A stretch of DNA of 59,060 bases from Lingula anatina (Eukaryota > Brachiopoda > Lingulata > Lingulida > Lingulidae): NCBI RefSeq assembly GCF_001039355.2, contig NW_019775664.1, forward strand, positions 196,651-255,710, read 5' to 3'. The stretch's first letter is position 1. Every line of letters begins with the position of its first letter. The notes under the pieces are model-generated. The model was given only the letters and a program-made list of their open reading frames with translations. It searched no databases and was not told the DNA's origin. Below, in pieces: positions 36,401 through 47,821 of this stretch. The position numbers were made by a program, and so were the translations under genes.

Positions 36401-39400
36401 TCTGTGGGAATGGTCCCTATGGGTATGGGGCCTAAGTTGGCATACTATCAGTTAGTATACCTTTTGGGGGGTGAAACAAGCAATGTTTGACCTTTCCATC
36501 TACTCTGAAACCCTGCCTGGCCCAACTGATCAGCTGGTCCTCATCAAAATCAGAGACATCTTTTTCTGCACGGTCTGCACATACCTGAAAATAACAATAT
36601 ACTCCAAGAAATGGCTCCCAAACGTAACAAGGAAAATAAATGATTTTGTCTTGTCTCCCCTAAATATTGTGTTCAAAAAAGACTTTATCTTTGGGATTTC
36701 TTCAGTGTTATACCAAAAATTAAAGCAGGAGACTGACTCAGTGGCATCCAATAGTAAGATATGACAAAAAGCTCTACCAAATCATTTAAAAATCAAAATT
36801 AATAAAAATAACATACCTTATACAGTGATTTGAATGAATAATCAATTTAATTAATTAAAGGTTACAATGTTTTTAGGGGAAGGATATCATATACACCCTG
36901 TATCAAAAATGTCCATTGAATCAGCACTTCCCTTTCCAAAATTTTGAACCAGTCTTAACTTCATTAGAAATGCTCAAGAACATTTACTTAATAATATTTT
37001 GCATGTCAATTTTTTGCATGGTTTCATTAGCTTCAACAGCACCTTTTCCCATAACTTATTGTTATTTTGAACATACCTTAATTGCTTCAATCACACCTTT
37101 TCTATACAATTTTCTACTGCACTGGTTGTTCAACCGAGAAAACTCCTCTGTGAAGGGGATTACGTGTTTGCATGCTATCTGGATAAGAACATGTTTACAT
37201 GCATTTGTGTGTGCCAATTACAAGCTATTAAGCATCATATCCACTTACATACCACTGTCTCTCTTACTAGTAGTTTAACTTGTTCACTCTCCTTATATCA
37301 AATCTAAAGTGTTAAATACCTTTTACATTTTTGTATAGAAAAATAAAATGTTTTTGCTCACACACTTTTACATGCCTTAGTTTCCAAGATTGCATACACT
37401 TAAAAAAACTTGTTCAGCTGATTCAAATTCAAAAATTCCCTTTCCAATTCAATGCACACATAGAGCGCATTCATAACAATTGACTACGGACAGATCATCA
37501 ATCAAATATGTCAACCCACTGTAAAGTTCGCCACTTAATTTCCTATTAGACACTGAATAGATTCCCCATGGGGATTGCCCAACAAGCATTCAAGTGTGTC
37601 GGCCATATTTGATCCCCAGATGTGTTGGTCCGCTGTTCTGAATACGCTCATACACACACCATTTTGTACCTCTGAAATCAGGTGATCCCCAAACCAGAAG
37701 ACCCAGACACTGCCTGGTCTGGCAGGCCTCACTGAACAATACGCTCCCTTTATAATCATGCCAGGCCACCAGTTTTGCCCACCAAATTTAGCCCAAACTA
37801 CTTGACCAATGTCATCTGTGTCGCTTTCGCCATCGAATTCTGTTGAGACAGAGGATTTGGCATGTGTAACAGTTTCAGAGGAGTGTCTTTTCCTTAAGGA
37901 CCGATCTGCTGTCACCTCAGTTAGACTGTCTGAGACAGGGAGCTCTGCTCCTTTTTGTGATCTCTGGAGTATATGAATAAAAGAATGACTGAATTTTGTA
38001 CAATGACAACTCACTTAAACATAACACAATTACAAAATACAACTGATAAAATAAATATATATGTATATATAGGCCTTAAACAAAAAATATATTACCTGTG
38101 TTTATATAACTATATATACAATACAACAATATTTTTGTAATCTGTTTCACATATTCACTAAAAACTTCAAACAAAATTATGTCAAAATACATTTTTCAAT
38201 GTTTCCTTCATGGAATTTATTAGAGAGGGTTATTAAATATACTTTACAGGTGAGTTGGCTTCAATACCTTTGACTTAGTGTCTTCAACATGAATAAAATT
38301 TTCAAAATGTGGCACGAAAAATTTCCAAATAAGCACTGTAAGTTCAAAATTTTTGACAGAGCAAGACACACAAATTCTTCTCAAATGAAAGCACCTTTAT
38401 AATAAAAAATCTAATATAAATATTTACACCTACATCCCCATGCTTTTTATTGTCTAGCCTTTTAATCCTGACTTCACAACTTGATAAATGTTCACCATCA
38501 TGCAGGTTCTTTACTTTAGCATTCTCTATTTGCAGGCTTCCCTTGTTCCAGGAGGAACTGGTTTCGGTAGCATTCTTCCAGTCTATCACAAACTTCTCAA
38601 CCTTGGCAGGTGTAGGTCTAAATTTATAGGCCATGTTACTGCCACCTCTTTCTGGCTGTTTCTAGACACAAAAAATTAAAAAATCATTGTCCCTGTGTGT
38701 GTGCGCGCGAGCGCGAGAGAGAGAGAGAGAGCAAGTGTATACACCTTTACTTAAATATCAATATATTGATATTATTGCTCAACAATTATGAACTTTATTT
38801 TGAGTCATTTTTGTAATGTAATCTTGTAATGTCAGTCCAATGTTTAAAAAATTAGAACTGCAAAACTGTTGATAAAATTGAATTTTCTCAACAGTTTTTG
38901 GTGTAAATGGAAATTATTGTTTTGTTTTTATTCATCAATTAAAGTTTTAAATCAGAACAAATCAATAAAACAAAATAATAAATAAAGATAAATTTATAAA
39001 AATATACATAATACCATACTAATATAAAATTTCCTAAAATATTAGAAAAACCTTTACAAAATTAAAATGTACTGAAAAAAAAACATACCTAACTGCAAAA
39101 AAATAATGTAACCAATTTTCATAAAAAAATAGAATATCCATAAAAAATTTACTTTTAATAACTGGGTAATACTAGGCTCTTTTTCTTTGGGTTGTGACAA
39201 GTCCCTTGTCCTTAGTCTTCCTCTGGTGGGCATAAAACTATCTTGACCATTTAAAATGGATTCTAATTCTTTTTGTCCCACCAAGCTTTTTCTTTTTGGA
39301 ACTTTATGTTGATCTGTCTGAGACAAACCAGTAAGACTGCAATTTGTTAAAGCTGAAGTGATGTCCATATGATCTTCTTCTTGCTCATTCTTTGCCACCT

Positions 39401-39911
39401 CTTCTTGTTCACTAAAATGACCTCCTGCAGAGCAATCAGTTGCTGGATGGGAGAGTATGATTTTCTCAGGAAGAGTAACTTTAACATAATTATGATCACC
39501 TTGATATTCATACCCATGTTTCTTTTCTGGTGGAATTGAATATATCTCTTGAGATTCTGAGCAATTTGGGTGCTTCAAAGTTTTCTTGTAGCTATTGGTG
39601 ACCCATATGGTAGATTTCTGGTTAACTAAGTCACTGCGAATACATTGTTGCAGAAGTTTCCTCTGGTTGGCCTCATCAAATGAAAAGGCACCAGACTGTG
39701 GCGCCGCCCTAGTGTCCTGCTTTGGTGCAAAAGAAGGGCCGGGTCTTGATAACTCCAAAAGTTTTAGCATTTTTCTTCTTAGCCTTATGGATACTCTTGA
39801 CTTTCTAAAAACAAAATTTACAGAGTTTTGTCTTGGCTGTCTGGAATGTCTCGACTTCCTACAAGCCAAATTCACTGGCTTTCCTCTTCGTTGCCTTGAT
39901 GATCTGAGCAT
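24488..39911 (-). CDS. DNMT3: De novo DNA (cytosine-5) methyltransferase 3, complete
   Basis: Eighteen coding exons join in frame to 979 aa: 39911-39153, 38661-38434, 37963-37670, 37178-37077, 36584-36461, 36251-36123, 35714-35670, 35078-34996, 32174-32062, 31684-31498, 31152-31080, 30550-30405, 29565-29484, 29241-29096, 28774-28689, 28192-28114, 24939-24824, 24635-24488. Order: basic N-terminus; PWWP at about 380-470 ([27 protein letters not shown]); Cys-rich ADD at about 561-688 ([38 protein letters not shown]); methyltransferase from about 700 with SAM motif [11 protein letters not shown], catalytic GGSPCNDLS (Cys777), FWLFENVV (Glu819), [20 protein letters not shown] and [14 protein letters not shown] reads H3K36 methylation and ADD reads unmodified H3K4 in this family, in the nucleus. 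The acidic patch YDDDG of human DNMT3A reads YGEDG here. Intron 17 is GC-AG. Intron 8 holds a hAT element and intron 16 another transposon. Confidence 0.95.
25083..27527. mobile_element. DNA transposon remnant in DNMT3 intron 16, with iterated internal motif
   Basis: Ends CGGCTGTTTCACAATCAGGG and (reverse complement) CGGCTGTTTCACGATCAGGG are flanked by AGT at 25080-25082 and 27528-27530. The motif TAGTGTCCGTACCCCC recurs with small changes at 25679, 25837, 25857, 26941 and 27319, plus one inverted copy near 26208. The right terminus is present twice: 26905-27148 and 27283-27527 are diverged direct copies, each ending in the TIR. Around 26500-26720 the plus strand reads as a lysine/arginine-rich repeat with stops, resembling the basic N-terminus of some transposon proteins. 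The superfamily is not clear to me. Confidence 0.72.
28324..28522. repeat. Foldback repeat in DNMT3 intron 15
   Basis: GATTGATCCAACTCTGCAG at 28324-28342 is inverted at 28504-28522 with two mismatches. The inner arms (ATTCTGGCTAA, CATTCAGTGTAATC) are partly complementary and resemble the foldback at 56011-56231, suggesting one family. Confidence 0.55.
30149..30277. other. Sequence gap (129 N) in DNMT3 intron 12
   Basis: Unknown bases between coding exons 13 and 12. Because exon phases close across it, no coding exon appears to be missing. Confidence 0.99.
32292..34709 (-). mobile_element. hAT transposon with broken, internally inverted transposase (DNMT3 intron 8)
   Basis: Inverted termini CAGTGATACAGAAAC and CAGCGATACAGAAAC, with 6-bp duplications GACAAT at 32286-32291 and 34710-34715. 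Unit 2 of the DNMT3 repeat has the intact empty site (GACAAT once, 41185-41190). Minus strand: an acidic N-terminus, a zinc-finger region (FCTLC...TEGCSNF...[10 protein letters not shown]), [12 protein letters not shown] (first catalytic Asp), GLGSDSASV, then [13 protein letters not shown]. The hAT C-terminal dimerisation domain ([24 protein letters not shown]) lies at 32690-32917 but on the plus strand, so that end is inverted relative to the rest. A TGA and a 2-nt duplication also break the N-terminal region. Not autonomous now. Confidence 0.88.
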
Positions 39912-40140
39912 TTTAAAATAGTTATCTGCAATGAAAAAAACACTGATTTTTTAAAATCAACACTTCCTTTAGAACAAAAATTACTGATACCACAAATGAA
40001 GTCTGATCGAAACTTTACCAGATCGGAAGACTTCAAACTACAGAATGATAAAATATTAAACAGTATTTGCCGTACTAGTAGGCCTAGGTGTACACAGACT
40101 AGTAGGTTATATAAATTAGACAGTTTATGAACTCACTTAC

Positions 40141-40165
40141 AGCTTCACAGTTTTTAAAAACAACA
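40141..40165 (-). promoter_or_regulatory. Non-coding first exon and splice donor of DNMT3 (unit 1)
   Basis: On the minus strand CTGTGAAGCT is followed by a strong donor GTAAGTGAGT (first intron base 40140), and an acceptor TTTTCATTGCAG lies about 16 bp before the ATG at 39911. The same arrangement exists in unit 2 (donor after 46951). The transcription start is not determinable; no TATA box is obvious. Confidence 0.55.
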
Positions 40166-40606
40166 TTAAATTATATATTAAAAACTGCATTAAAACTCAC
40201 CGAAAATGAATTTGGAATTGTACCGCAAACCCTGCGCAAACCAACAAGCACGTTGAAAAGATCCAGCTACACGCTAACCGGTCCCAACTGGTGCCGACTA
40301 GACCACAACCGGATCATACCGACCACGCTCAAATCATTACCATTTTGATGCTGCTTAATATTGCATTATATTAAATTGTTTTCAGTCCTGTTTAAAAGTA
40401 TTTTTGCAACTGTTTGGGTGCATTTTTATGTTATCCTGACTAATATATACTAGTAGGCCGGTTTATAAAGCAGGAACCCCAAGAACTGGGAAGACGGTCC
40501 CGATTTATGCGAAATTTCAAGCTTCCAAAATAGTTTTATGGCATCTCGCATGATTTCATTGTCAGAACCTATTTGTGTGTGTTTATTCTATTTTTTTTTT
40601 TTTTTT

Positions 40607-40607
40607 N
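40607..40607. other. Single-N junction between the two DNMT3 units
   Basis: A 16-base T run ends at 40606, then one N, then sequence homologous to position about 31710. In unit 2 the place of the T run is a TTTA repeat (47396-47450). The junction thus falls at low-complexity sequence and jumps directly to a homologous internal point of the repeat. Confidence 0.85.
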
Positions 40608-40960
40608 ATATTGCCCCATGGACAACATATGATTTTTGACATATCCCATACACCTGAATAAAACCAAAGTCATTCTCAAAGACTGTCACGATAAAAGTTT
40701 GCATGTTTATTGAATTTTAATATCTGAAATGTAATTTTTTTTATGCCCCTGAAAAATGTTCAACTAGGTACATCATCTAAAATAGAAAGTTATGATGAAA
40801 AGTAGGCCTTTTATGATTCTTAGAACTAATAAACACAGCTAAAATGAGATTCTCTGCATCCATTCCAATACAGTAATAGGTACATTGGGTATGTCCAAAT
40901 GAAAGTAAATCTGTTTAATATTTGGAGGAGATTGTGGAAACAGATACCCATCATGCTTAC

Positions 40961-43900
40961 CTGTTACAATCCTCAACATCACACACGAATAACACCCCGC
41001 CGTTTCCACAGATGATACAATACGTCAAACTGCCATCCTCTCCATAAGCAAACATGGTTACACGCAGCTCTTCCTAGAAAGACAATTAATGCAATCTTCA
41101 AGATAATGTCATGACAGTTATATACTGAAAGATAAAGTTGTATGGTTAAATGTGTACTGTAATGGAAATGACTCACACTGAAGTGACAATATGTCAAATT
41201 TGTCATTGACATATCTTACCACTAGTAATACTAGTACATCACAACTCCAATAGCTAGGTGACTTCACATCAGAGCCTAAAACTAGATCATGTTGGCCATG
41301 GTAATGCTGCAATCATAAACCCACATTTCAATCCAATGATAAATATATAGAAGGTTGGGAGCCATTTACAAGCATGGGGTAATTGTAATATAAACCACTG
41401 TCAAGGCACAGCCTTGGTCATAAATCTATGTCACATTTCAATTTTTTCCCCTTCAGATTTTAATACAAACCTCACAATCTTCACAAAGCCCTCCATTGAA
41501 GTAAGGATGCTGCCCTACTATTTCTTTCTGATCATCACAGGCAATACATACATCTTTAAAAAAAACAAAAAATTGTCAAGTTTTAGTTTTATTAAAATCA
41601 ATATTGAAAATTAAACTCTCTTTGTCAAACATCCTTTTTCTCTAGTCTTTAAAAGATGTCTAGAGCAATGGCAAAAGCATGCATGATATATTGCAAAAAA
41701 CAAGAAACAACAGAAAGAACTTTCCAGTCAAAGAAGTTATATTACAAAAGTTTAGGTATATATGTTAAGTTAGAAAAAGTATGCATGCTTGCTGTTGATT
41801 GTTTGTGCTGCAGGCAATGTTAACACTAACCCCTCATGAAAATGTAAAATGCAGTGAAAATTAAAGTTGGGCACATGCAACTATTCAAATTCATGTGTGA
41901 AACATAGGTATTGCTCACACCATCTCTTTTAAATGATGCACTGAAAATTAAAGTAATGCATGCTAATGTTTAAATCAATTTAGCGGCCAATTTTATAAAT
42001 TTCTTTTTCAAAAAGTACCCTAACATTAATATTAGGGTACTTTTTGGTTTACAAATCATAGGTGTGATGTTGGACATGCCCTAGATAATCACTGAAGATA
42101 TAGGGAAATTAAGGGGGAGGGGGGATTCGGTCTCACTGAACTGTACCTTCTATCCTTATTGTGCCATTCCTCACACTGTCCAATACAGAGTCTAAAATAT
42201 CAAAGTCAAATATAAGCAGTAGAAGAATTAATTAAAATGTCAAAGTTTGCTCTGAAAATGTTGGCTTGTGAAACTAAAAATATTTAACCAGGCTGCTAGT
42301 TCACACACACACACACAAACACACGTGTGCGCCTTACACATGATCTAAACATGAACACTTTTAAAAATGGATATAATTTATGTGGTATTAAATCTACATT
42401 GATATGAGGATTGATGCAGTAAAAAATATTTACAGTGTAGTACCTGGGACAATTATAATAAAATGTTTATTAAAGGGATAATAACTCTTCGTTTTGGCCA
42501 AAAATGAATTTTCCTGGAGTAAACAACAATTTTCCCATGCTTACCAATGGTTAATGAATCCATTTTTACATTCAAAGTTAGTCCCTGGTTTTTTTCTAAA
42601 AAGTTAGGTTTTTTGTTAAAATCTCTTAAGAGATTTTAACAGAGTATAGCCATCAATGGAGGTCACGTGGTCTGAAGACAAGCTCAGATATCAGAATAAT
42701 AGCTATAACTGCTGTTTTTGTCGTAAAACAGAATATATTATATTTCTGTGAGTTATTCACAATGTTTTTATTGTGAAATATAGACCTCATACGAAGAGTT
42801 ATTATCCCTTTAAGATGCTTAGTATTCTCCTTTTCATACTAATAACATTGTAATTTCACACCAATCTTTAAATATGCTATGGTCTTTACTGAACAAGATA
42901 ATAAAACATTTAAACACTTCTGAAGAATAACTATTTATCCTACCTTTTTTCTTCTTATCAGTTATATCCTCCTGAGATCCAGTTTCTTCCTCCTCATGTT
43001 CCTCTGCCAGTGCATTTCTTTTATCTCTAATCTTTTTCAAGTATTCCTTCACACTTTGAGGAACAGGGTGGTCTACAAAAGAAAACCCTCTCAGCACAAC
43101 TGTAGCATGTAGTGATACACCTTGCTATTTTTTTTTTTTTACAAAGAAAACATAAAACTGTTTAAGGGAGCAGTTTCACATATAAAAACAGTTTTGAAAT
43201 AGGATCAAATCTGATCCAAATCCAAATATCTGTGGGAATGGTCCCTATGGGTATGGGGCCTAAGTAGGTATACTATCAGTTAGTATACCTTTTGGGGGGT
43301 GAAACAAGCAATGTTTGACCTTTCCATCTACTCTGAAACCCTGCCTGGCCCAACTGATCAGCTGGTCCTCATCAAAATCAGAGACATCTTTTTCTGCACG
43401 GTCTGCACATACCTGAAAATAACAATATACTCCAAGAAATGGCCCCCAAACGTAACAAGGAAAATAAATGATTTTGTCTTGTCTCCCCTAAATATTGTGT
43501 TCAAAAAAACTATAGCTTTGTGATTTCTTCAGTGTTATACCAAAAATTAAAGCAGGAGACTGACTCAGTGGCATCCAATAGTAAGATATGACAAGAAGCT
43601 CTACCAAATCATTTAAAAATCAAAATTAATTTAAAAAATAACATACCGTACACAGTGATTTGAATCAATAATCAATTTAATTAAAGGTTACAATGTTTTT
43701 AGGGGAAGGATATCATATACACCCTGTATGTCCATTGAATCAGCACTTCCCTTTCCAAAATTCTGAACCAGTCTTTACTTCATTAGAAATGCTCAAGAAC
43801 ATTTACTTAATAATATTTTGCATGTCAATTTTTTTTTACATGGTTTCATTAGCTTCAACAGCACCTTTTCCCATAACTTTTTGTTATTTTGAACATACCT

Positions 43901-45521
43901 TAATTGCTTCAATCACACCTTTTCTATACAATTTTCTGCTGCACTGGTTGTTCAACCGAGAAAACTCCTCTGTGAAAGGGACTACGTGTTTGCATGCTAA
44001 CTGGATAAGAACATGTTTACATGCGTTTGTATGTGCCAATTACGAGCAAGCATCACATCCACTCACACACCACTGCTTCTCTTACTAGTAGTTTAACTTG
44101 TTTACTCTCCTTTTATCAAATCTAAAGTGTTAAATACCTTTTACATTTTTGTGTAGAAAAATAAAATGTTTTTGCTCACACACTTTTACATGCCTTAGTT
44201 TCCAAGATTGCATACACTTAAAAAAACTTGTTCAGCTGATTTAAATTAAAAAATTCCCTTTCCAATTCAATGCACACATAGAACGCATTCATAACAATGG
44301 ATTACGGAGAGATCCGCGATAAAATATGTCAACCCACTATAAAGCTTGTCGCTTAATTCCCTATTAGACTTGAAGGGTTTTTCTGTGGGGATTACCCAAC
44401 AAGCATTCAAGTGTGTCAGCCATATTTGATCCCCATGTTGGTCCGCTGTTCTGAATGCGCTCATACACATGCCATTTTGTACCTCTGAAATCAGATGATC
44501 CCCAAACCAGTAGACCCAGACACTGCCTGGTCTGGCAGGCCTCACTGAACAATACGCTCCCTTTATAATCATGCCAGGCCACCAGTTTTGTCCTCCAAAT
44601 TTAGCCCAAACTACTTGACCTATGTCATCTGTGTTGCTTTCGCCATCGAATTCTGTTGAGACAGAGGATTCGGCATGTGTGACAGTTTTAGAGGAGTGTC
44701 TTGTCTTTATGGGCTGATCTGCTGTCACCTCAGCTACACTGTTTGAGACAGGGAGCTCTGCTCCTTTTTGTGGTCTCTGGAGCATATGAATAAAAGAATG
44801 ACTGAATTTTGTACAATGACAACTCACTTAAACATAACACAATTACAAAATACAACTGATAAAATGAATAGTAATTTCTATATAGGCCTTAAAAAAATTA
44901 AAGAATATATTACCTGTGTTTATATAACTAAATATACAATACAACAATATTTTTGTAATCTGTTTATGTTCACTAAAAACTTCAAACAAAATTATGTCAA
45001 AATACATTTTTCAATGTTTCCCTAAAGGAATTTATTAGAGAGGGTTATTAAATATACTTTACAGGTGAGTTGGCTTCAATACCTTTGACTTAGTGTCTTC
45101 AACATGACTAAAAGTTTCAAAATGTGGAATGATGAAAAATTTCCAAATAAGCACTGTAAGTTCAAAATTTGTGACAGAGCAAGACACAAATTCTTCTCAA
45201 ATGAAAGCACCTTTATAATAAAAAATCTAATATAAATATTTACACCTACATCCCCATGCTTTTTATTGTCTAGCCTTTTAATCCTGACTTCACAACTTGA
45301 TAAATGTTCACCATCATGCAGGTTCTTTACTTTAGCATTCTCTATTTGCAGGCTTCCCTTGTTCCAGGAGGAACTGGTTTCGGTAGCATTCTTCCAGTCT
45401 ATCACAAACTTCTCAACCTTGGCAGGTGTAGGTCTAAATTTATAGGCCATGTTACTGCCACCTCTTTCTGGCTGTTTCTAGACACAAAAAATTAAAAAAT
45501 CATTGTCCCTGTGTGTGCGCG

Positions 45522-45553
<32 letters not shown>

Positions 45554-46714
45554 CAAGTGTATACACCTTTACTTAAATATCAATATACAATTATGAACTT
45601 TATTTTGAGTCATTCTTGTAATGTAATCTTGTAATGTCAGTCCAATGTTTAAAAAATTAGAACTGCAAAACTGTTGATAAAATTGAATTTTCTCAACAGT
45701 TTTTGGTGTAAATGGAAATTATTGTTTTGTTTTTATTCATCAATTAAAGTTTTAAATCAGAACAAATCAATAAAACAAAATAATAAATAAAGATAAATTT
45801 ATAAAAATATACATAATACCATACTAATATAAAATTTCCTAAAATATTAGAAAAACCTTTACAAAATTAAAATGTACTGAAAAAAAAATACCTAACTGCA
45901 AAAAAATAATGTAACCAATTTTCATAAAAAAATAGAATATCCATAAAAAATTTACTTTTAATAACTGGGTAATACTAGGCTCTTTTTCTTTGGGTTGTGA
46001 CAAGTCCCTTGTCCTTAGTCTTCCTCTGGTGGGCATAAAACTATCTTGACCATTTAAAATGGATTCTAATTCTTTTTGTCCCACCAAGCTTTTTCTTTTT
46101 GGAACTTTATGTTGATCTGTCTGAGACAAACCAGTAAGACTGCAATTTGTTAAAGCTGAGGTGATGTCCATATGATCTTCTTCTTGCTCATTCTTTGCCA
46201 TCTCTTCTTGTTCACTAAAATGACCTCCTGCAGAGCAATCAGTTGCTGGATGGGAGAGTATGATTTTCTCAGGAAGAGTAACTTTAACATAATTATGATC
46301 ACCTTGATATTCATACCCATGTTTCTTTTCTGGTGGAATGGAATATATATCTTGAGATTCTGAGCAATTCAGGTGCTTCAAAGTTTTCTTGTAGCTATTG
46401 GTGACCCAAGTGGTAGATTTCTGGTTAAGTAAGTCGTTGCCAATACATTGTCGCAGAAGTCTCCACTGGTTGGCTTCATCAAATGAAAAGGCACCAGACT
46501 GTGGCGCCGCCCTGGTGTCCTGCTTTGGTGCAAAAGAAGGGCCCGGTCTTGATAGCACCAAAAGTTTTAGCATTTTTCTTCTTAGCCTTATGGATACTCT
46601 TGACTTTCTAAAAACAAAATTTATAGAGTTTTTTCTTGGCTGCCTTGAATGTCTCGACTTCCTATAAGCCAAATTCACTGGTATTCCTCTTCGTTGCCTT
46701 GATGGTCTGAGCAT
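40961..46714 (-). CDS. DNMT3: Second copy of DNMT3 coding exons 1-9 (N-terminus, PWWP, first two-thirds of ADD)
   Basis: Exons 46714-45956, 45477-45250, 44776-44483, 44000-43899, 43412-43289, 43072-42944, 42191-42147, 41553-41471 and 41073-40961 have exactly the lengths and phases of their unit-1 equivalents, with no internal stop or frameshift. They encode the basic N-terminus, the PWWP ([27 protein letters not shown]) and the ADD start (VCIACDD..., [10 protein letters not shown]). Amino-acid differences are scattered (for example RPSRQRRGIP against [10 protein letters not shown]). No ADD end or methyltransferase follows before unit 1 begins. In the assembled order its phase-2 end could splice onto exon 10 at 31684 and bypass unit 1. 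It may equally be the other allele placed in series. Confidence 0.85.
42474..42809. mobile_element. Complete TTAA-type MITE (336 bp), absent from the paired copy
   Basis: The left end AGGGATAATAACTCTTCG and the right end (reverse complement AGGGATAATAACTCTTCG) are perfectly inverted, with TTAA at 42470-42473 and 42810-42813. Unit 1 has a single TTAA at the same place (35988-35991), so the insertion boundaries are exact. A central ATCTCTTAAGAGAT palindrome is present. TTAA duplication is typical of the piggyBac and Kolobok superfamilies. No coding sequence. Confidence 0.93.
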
Positions 46715-46950
46715 TTCAAAATTGTTTTCTGCAATGAAAAACCACTGAATTTTTTTTAAATCAACACTTCTTTTAAAACAAAAATTACTGATACCACAAA
46801 ATAAAGTCTGATCGAAACTTTATCAGACCGGAAGACTTCAAACTACTGTAGGCCTACAGGACGATAAAATATTAAAACAGTATTTGCCGTAGGTGTAGCC
46901 TACACGGGCTAGTAGGTTATATAAATTAGACAGTGTATGATCTCACTTAC

Positions 46951-46975
46951 GGCTTCACAGTTTTTGAAAACAACA
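46951..46975 (-). promoter_or_regulatory. Non-coding first exon and donor of DNMT3 (unit 2)
   Basis: Minus-strand CTGTGAAGCC followed by donor GTAAGTGAGA, equivalent to the unit-1 site at 40141. Confidence 0.5.
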
Positions 46976-47395
46976 TTAAATTATATATTAAAAACTGCAT
47001 TAAAACTCACAGAAAATGGATTTGGAATTGTACGGCAAACCCTGCGAAAACCAACAAGCACGTTGAAAAGATCCAACTACACGCTAACCGGTCCCAACTG
47101 GTGCCGACTAGACCACAACCGGATCATACCGACCACGCTCAAATCATTGCCATTTTGATGCTGCTTACTATTGCATTATATTAAATTGTTTTCGGTCCTG
47201 TTTAAAAGTATTTTTGCAACTGTTTGGGTGCATTTTTATGATATCCTGACTAGTATATACTAGTAGGCCTGTAAGGTAGAACCCCAATAACGGGGAAGAC
47301 GGTGCCGATTAATGCGAAATTTCAAGCTTCCAAAATAGTTTTATGGCATCTCGCATGATTTCATTGTCAGAACCTATTAGTGTGTGTTTATTCTA

Positions 47396-47450
47396 TTTTA
47401 TTTATTTATTTTATTTTATTTTATTTATTTATTTATTTATTTATTTTTTT
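47396..47450. repeat. (TTTA)n tract
   Basis: A tetranucleotide run at the outer edge of unit 2, corresponding to the poly-T at the end of unit 1. Confidence 0.9.
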
Positions 47451-47821
47451 TGTACATGTATGTTAGTTGTATTAAGTATGAAATTATCCCGTCTTACTCC
47501 GCTGTTGGTCCTTCATCATAAAGGATAAAAAAATGTTCACTGTATCCAATTCATCCTTGATATTTTATTCTGAAATACAAATTAATTTTAGCCTTTCGTA
47601 TAGCAAATTACGAAAAATTATTTTCCTTAACATTTCAGCAATTTTCCTTTATCTCGTACTCTTCTCAAAATTGTTTAAATTTACCATTTTTAATCGTCCC
47701 GATTGAAAATAAATCTTAGGACGTGAACTTAGAACCCCCAAATGGGCTTAAGGATATTAATTTTGTTAACGGTCCTGGATATGGTATAGCTTGGTGGTTT
47801 TGACAAATCGTGTTGATACAC

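Larger units (their letters stand above)
40608..47395. repeat. Second unit of the DNMT3 5'-half repeat
   Basis: Collinear with about 31710-40600 and a few percent diverged by eye, in introns as well as exons. It lacks the hAT element of unit 1 and contains a 336-bp MITE that unit 1 lacks. Its left boundary lies about 25 bp upstream of the position equivalent to the acceptor of coding exon 10. Confidence 0.95.

Noticed and set aside
37535-37669. Extension of the PWWP exon frame beyond LISE
   Set aside because: A GT donor at 37669 followed by the phase-0 exon at 37178 restores the expected PWWP sequence; the extra frame is intron.
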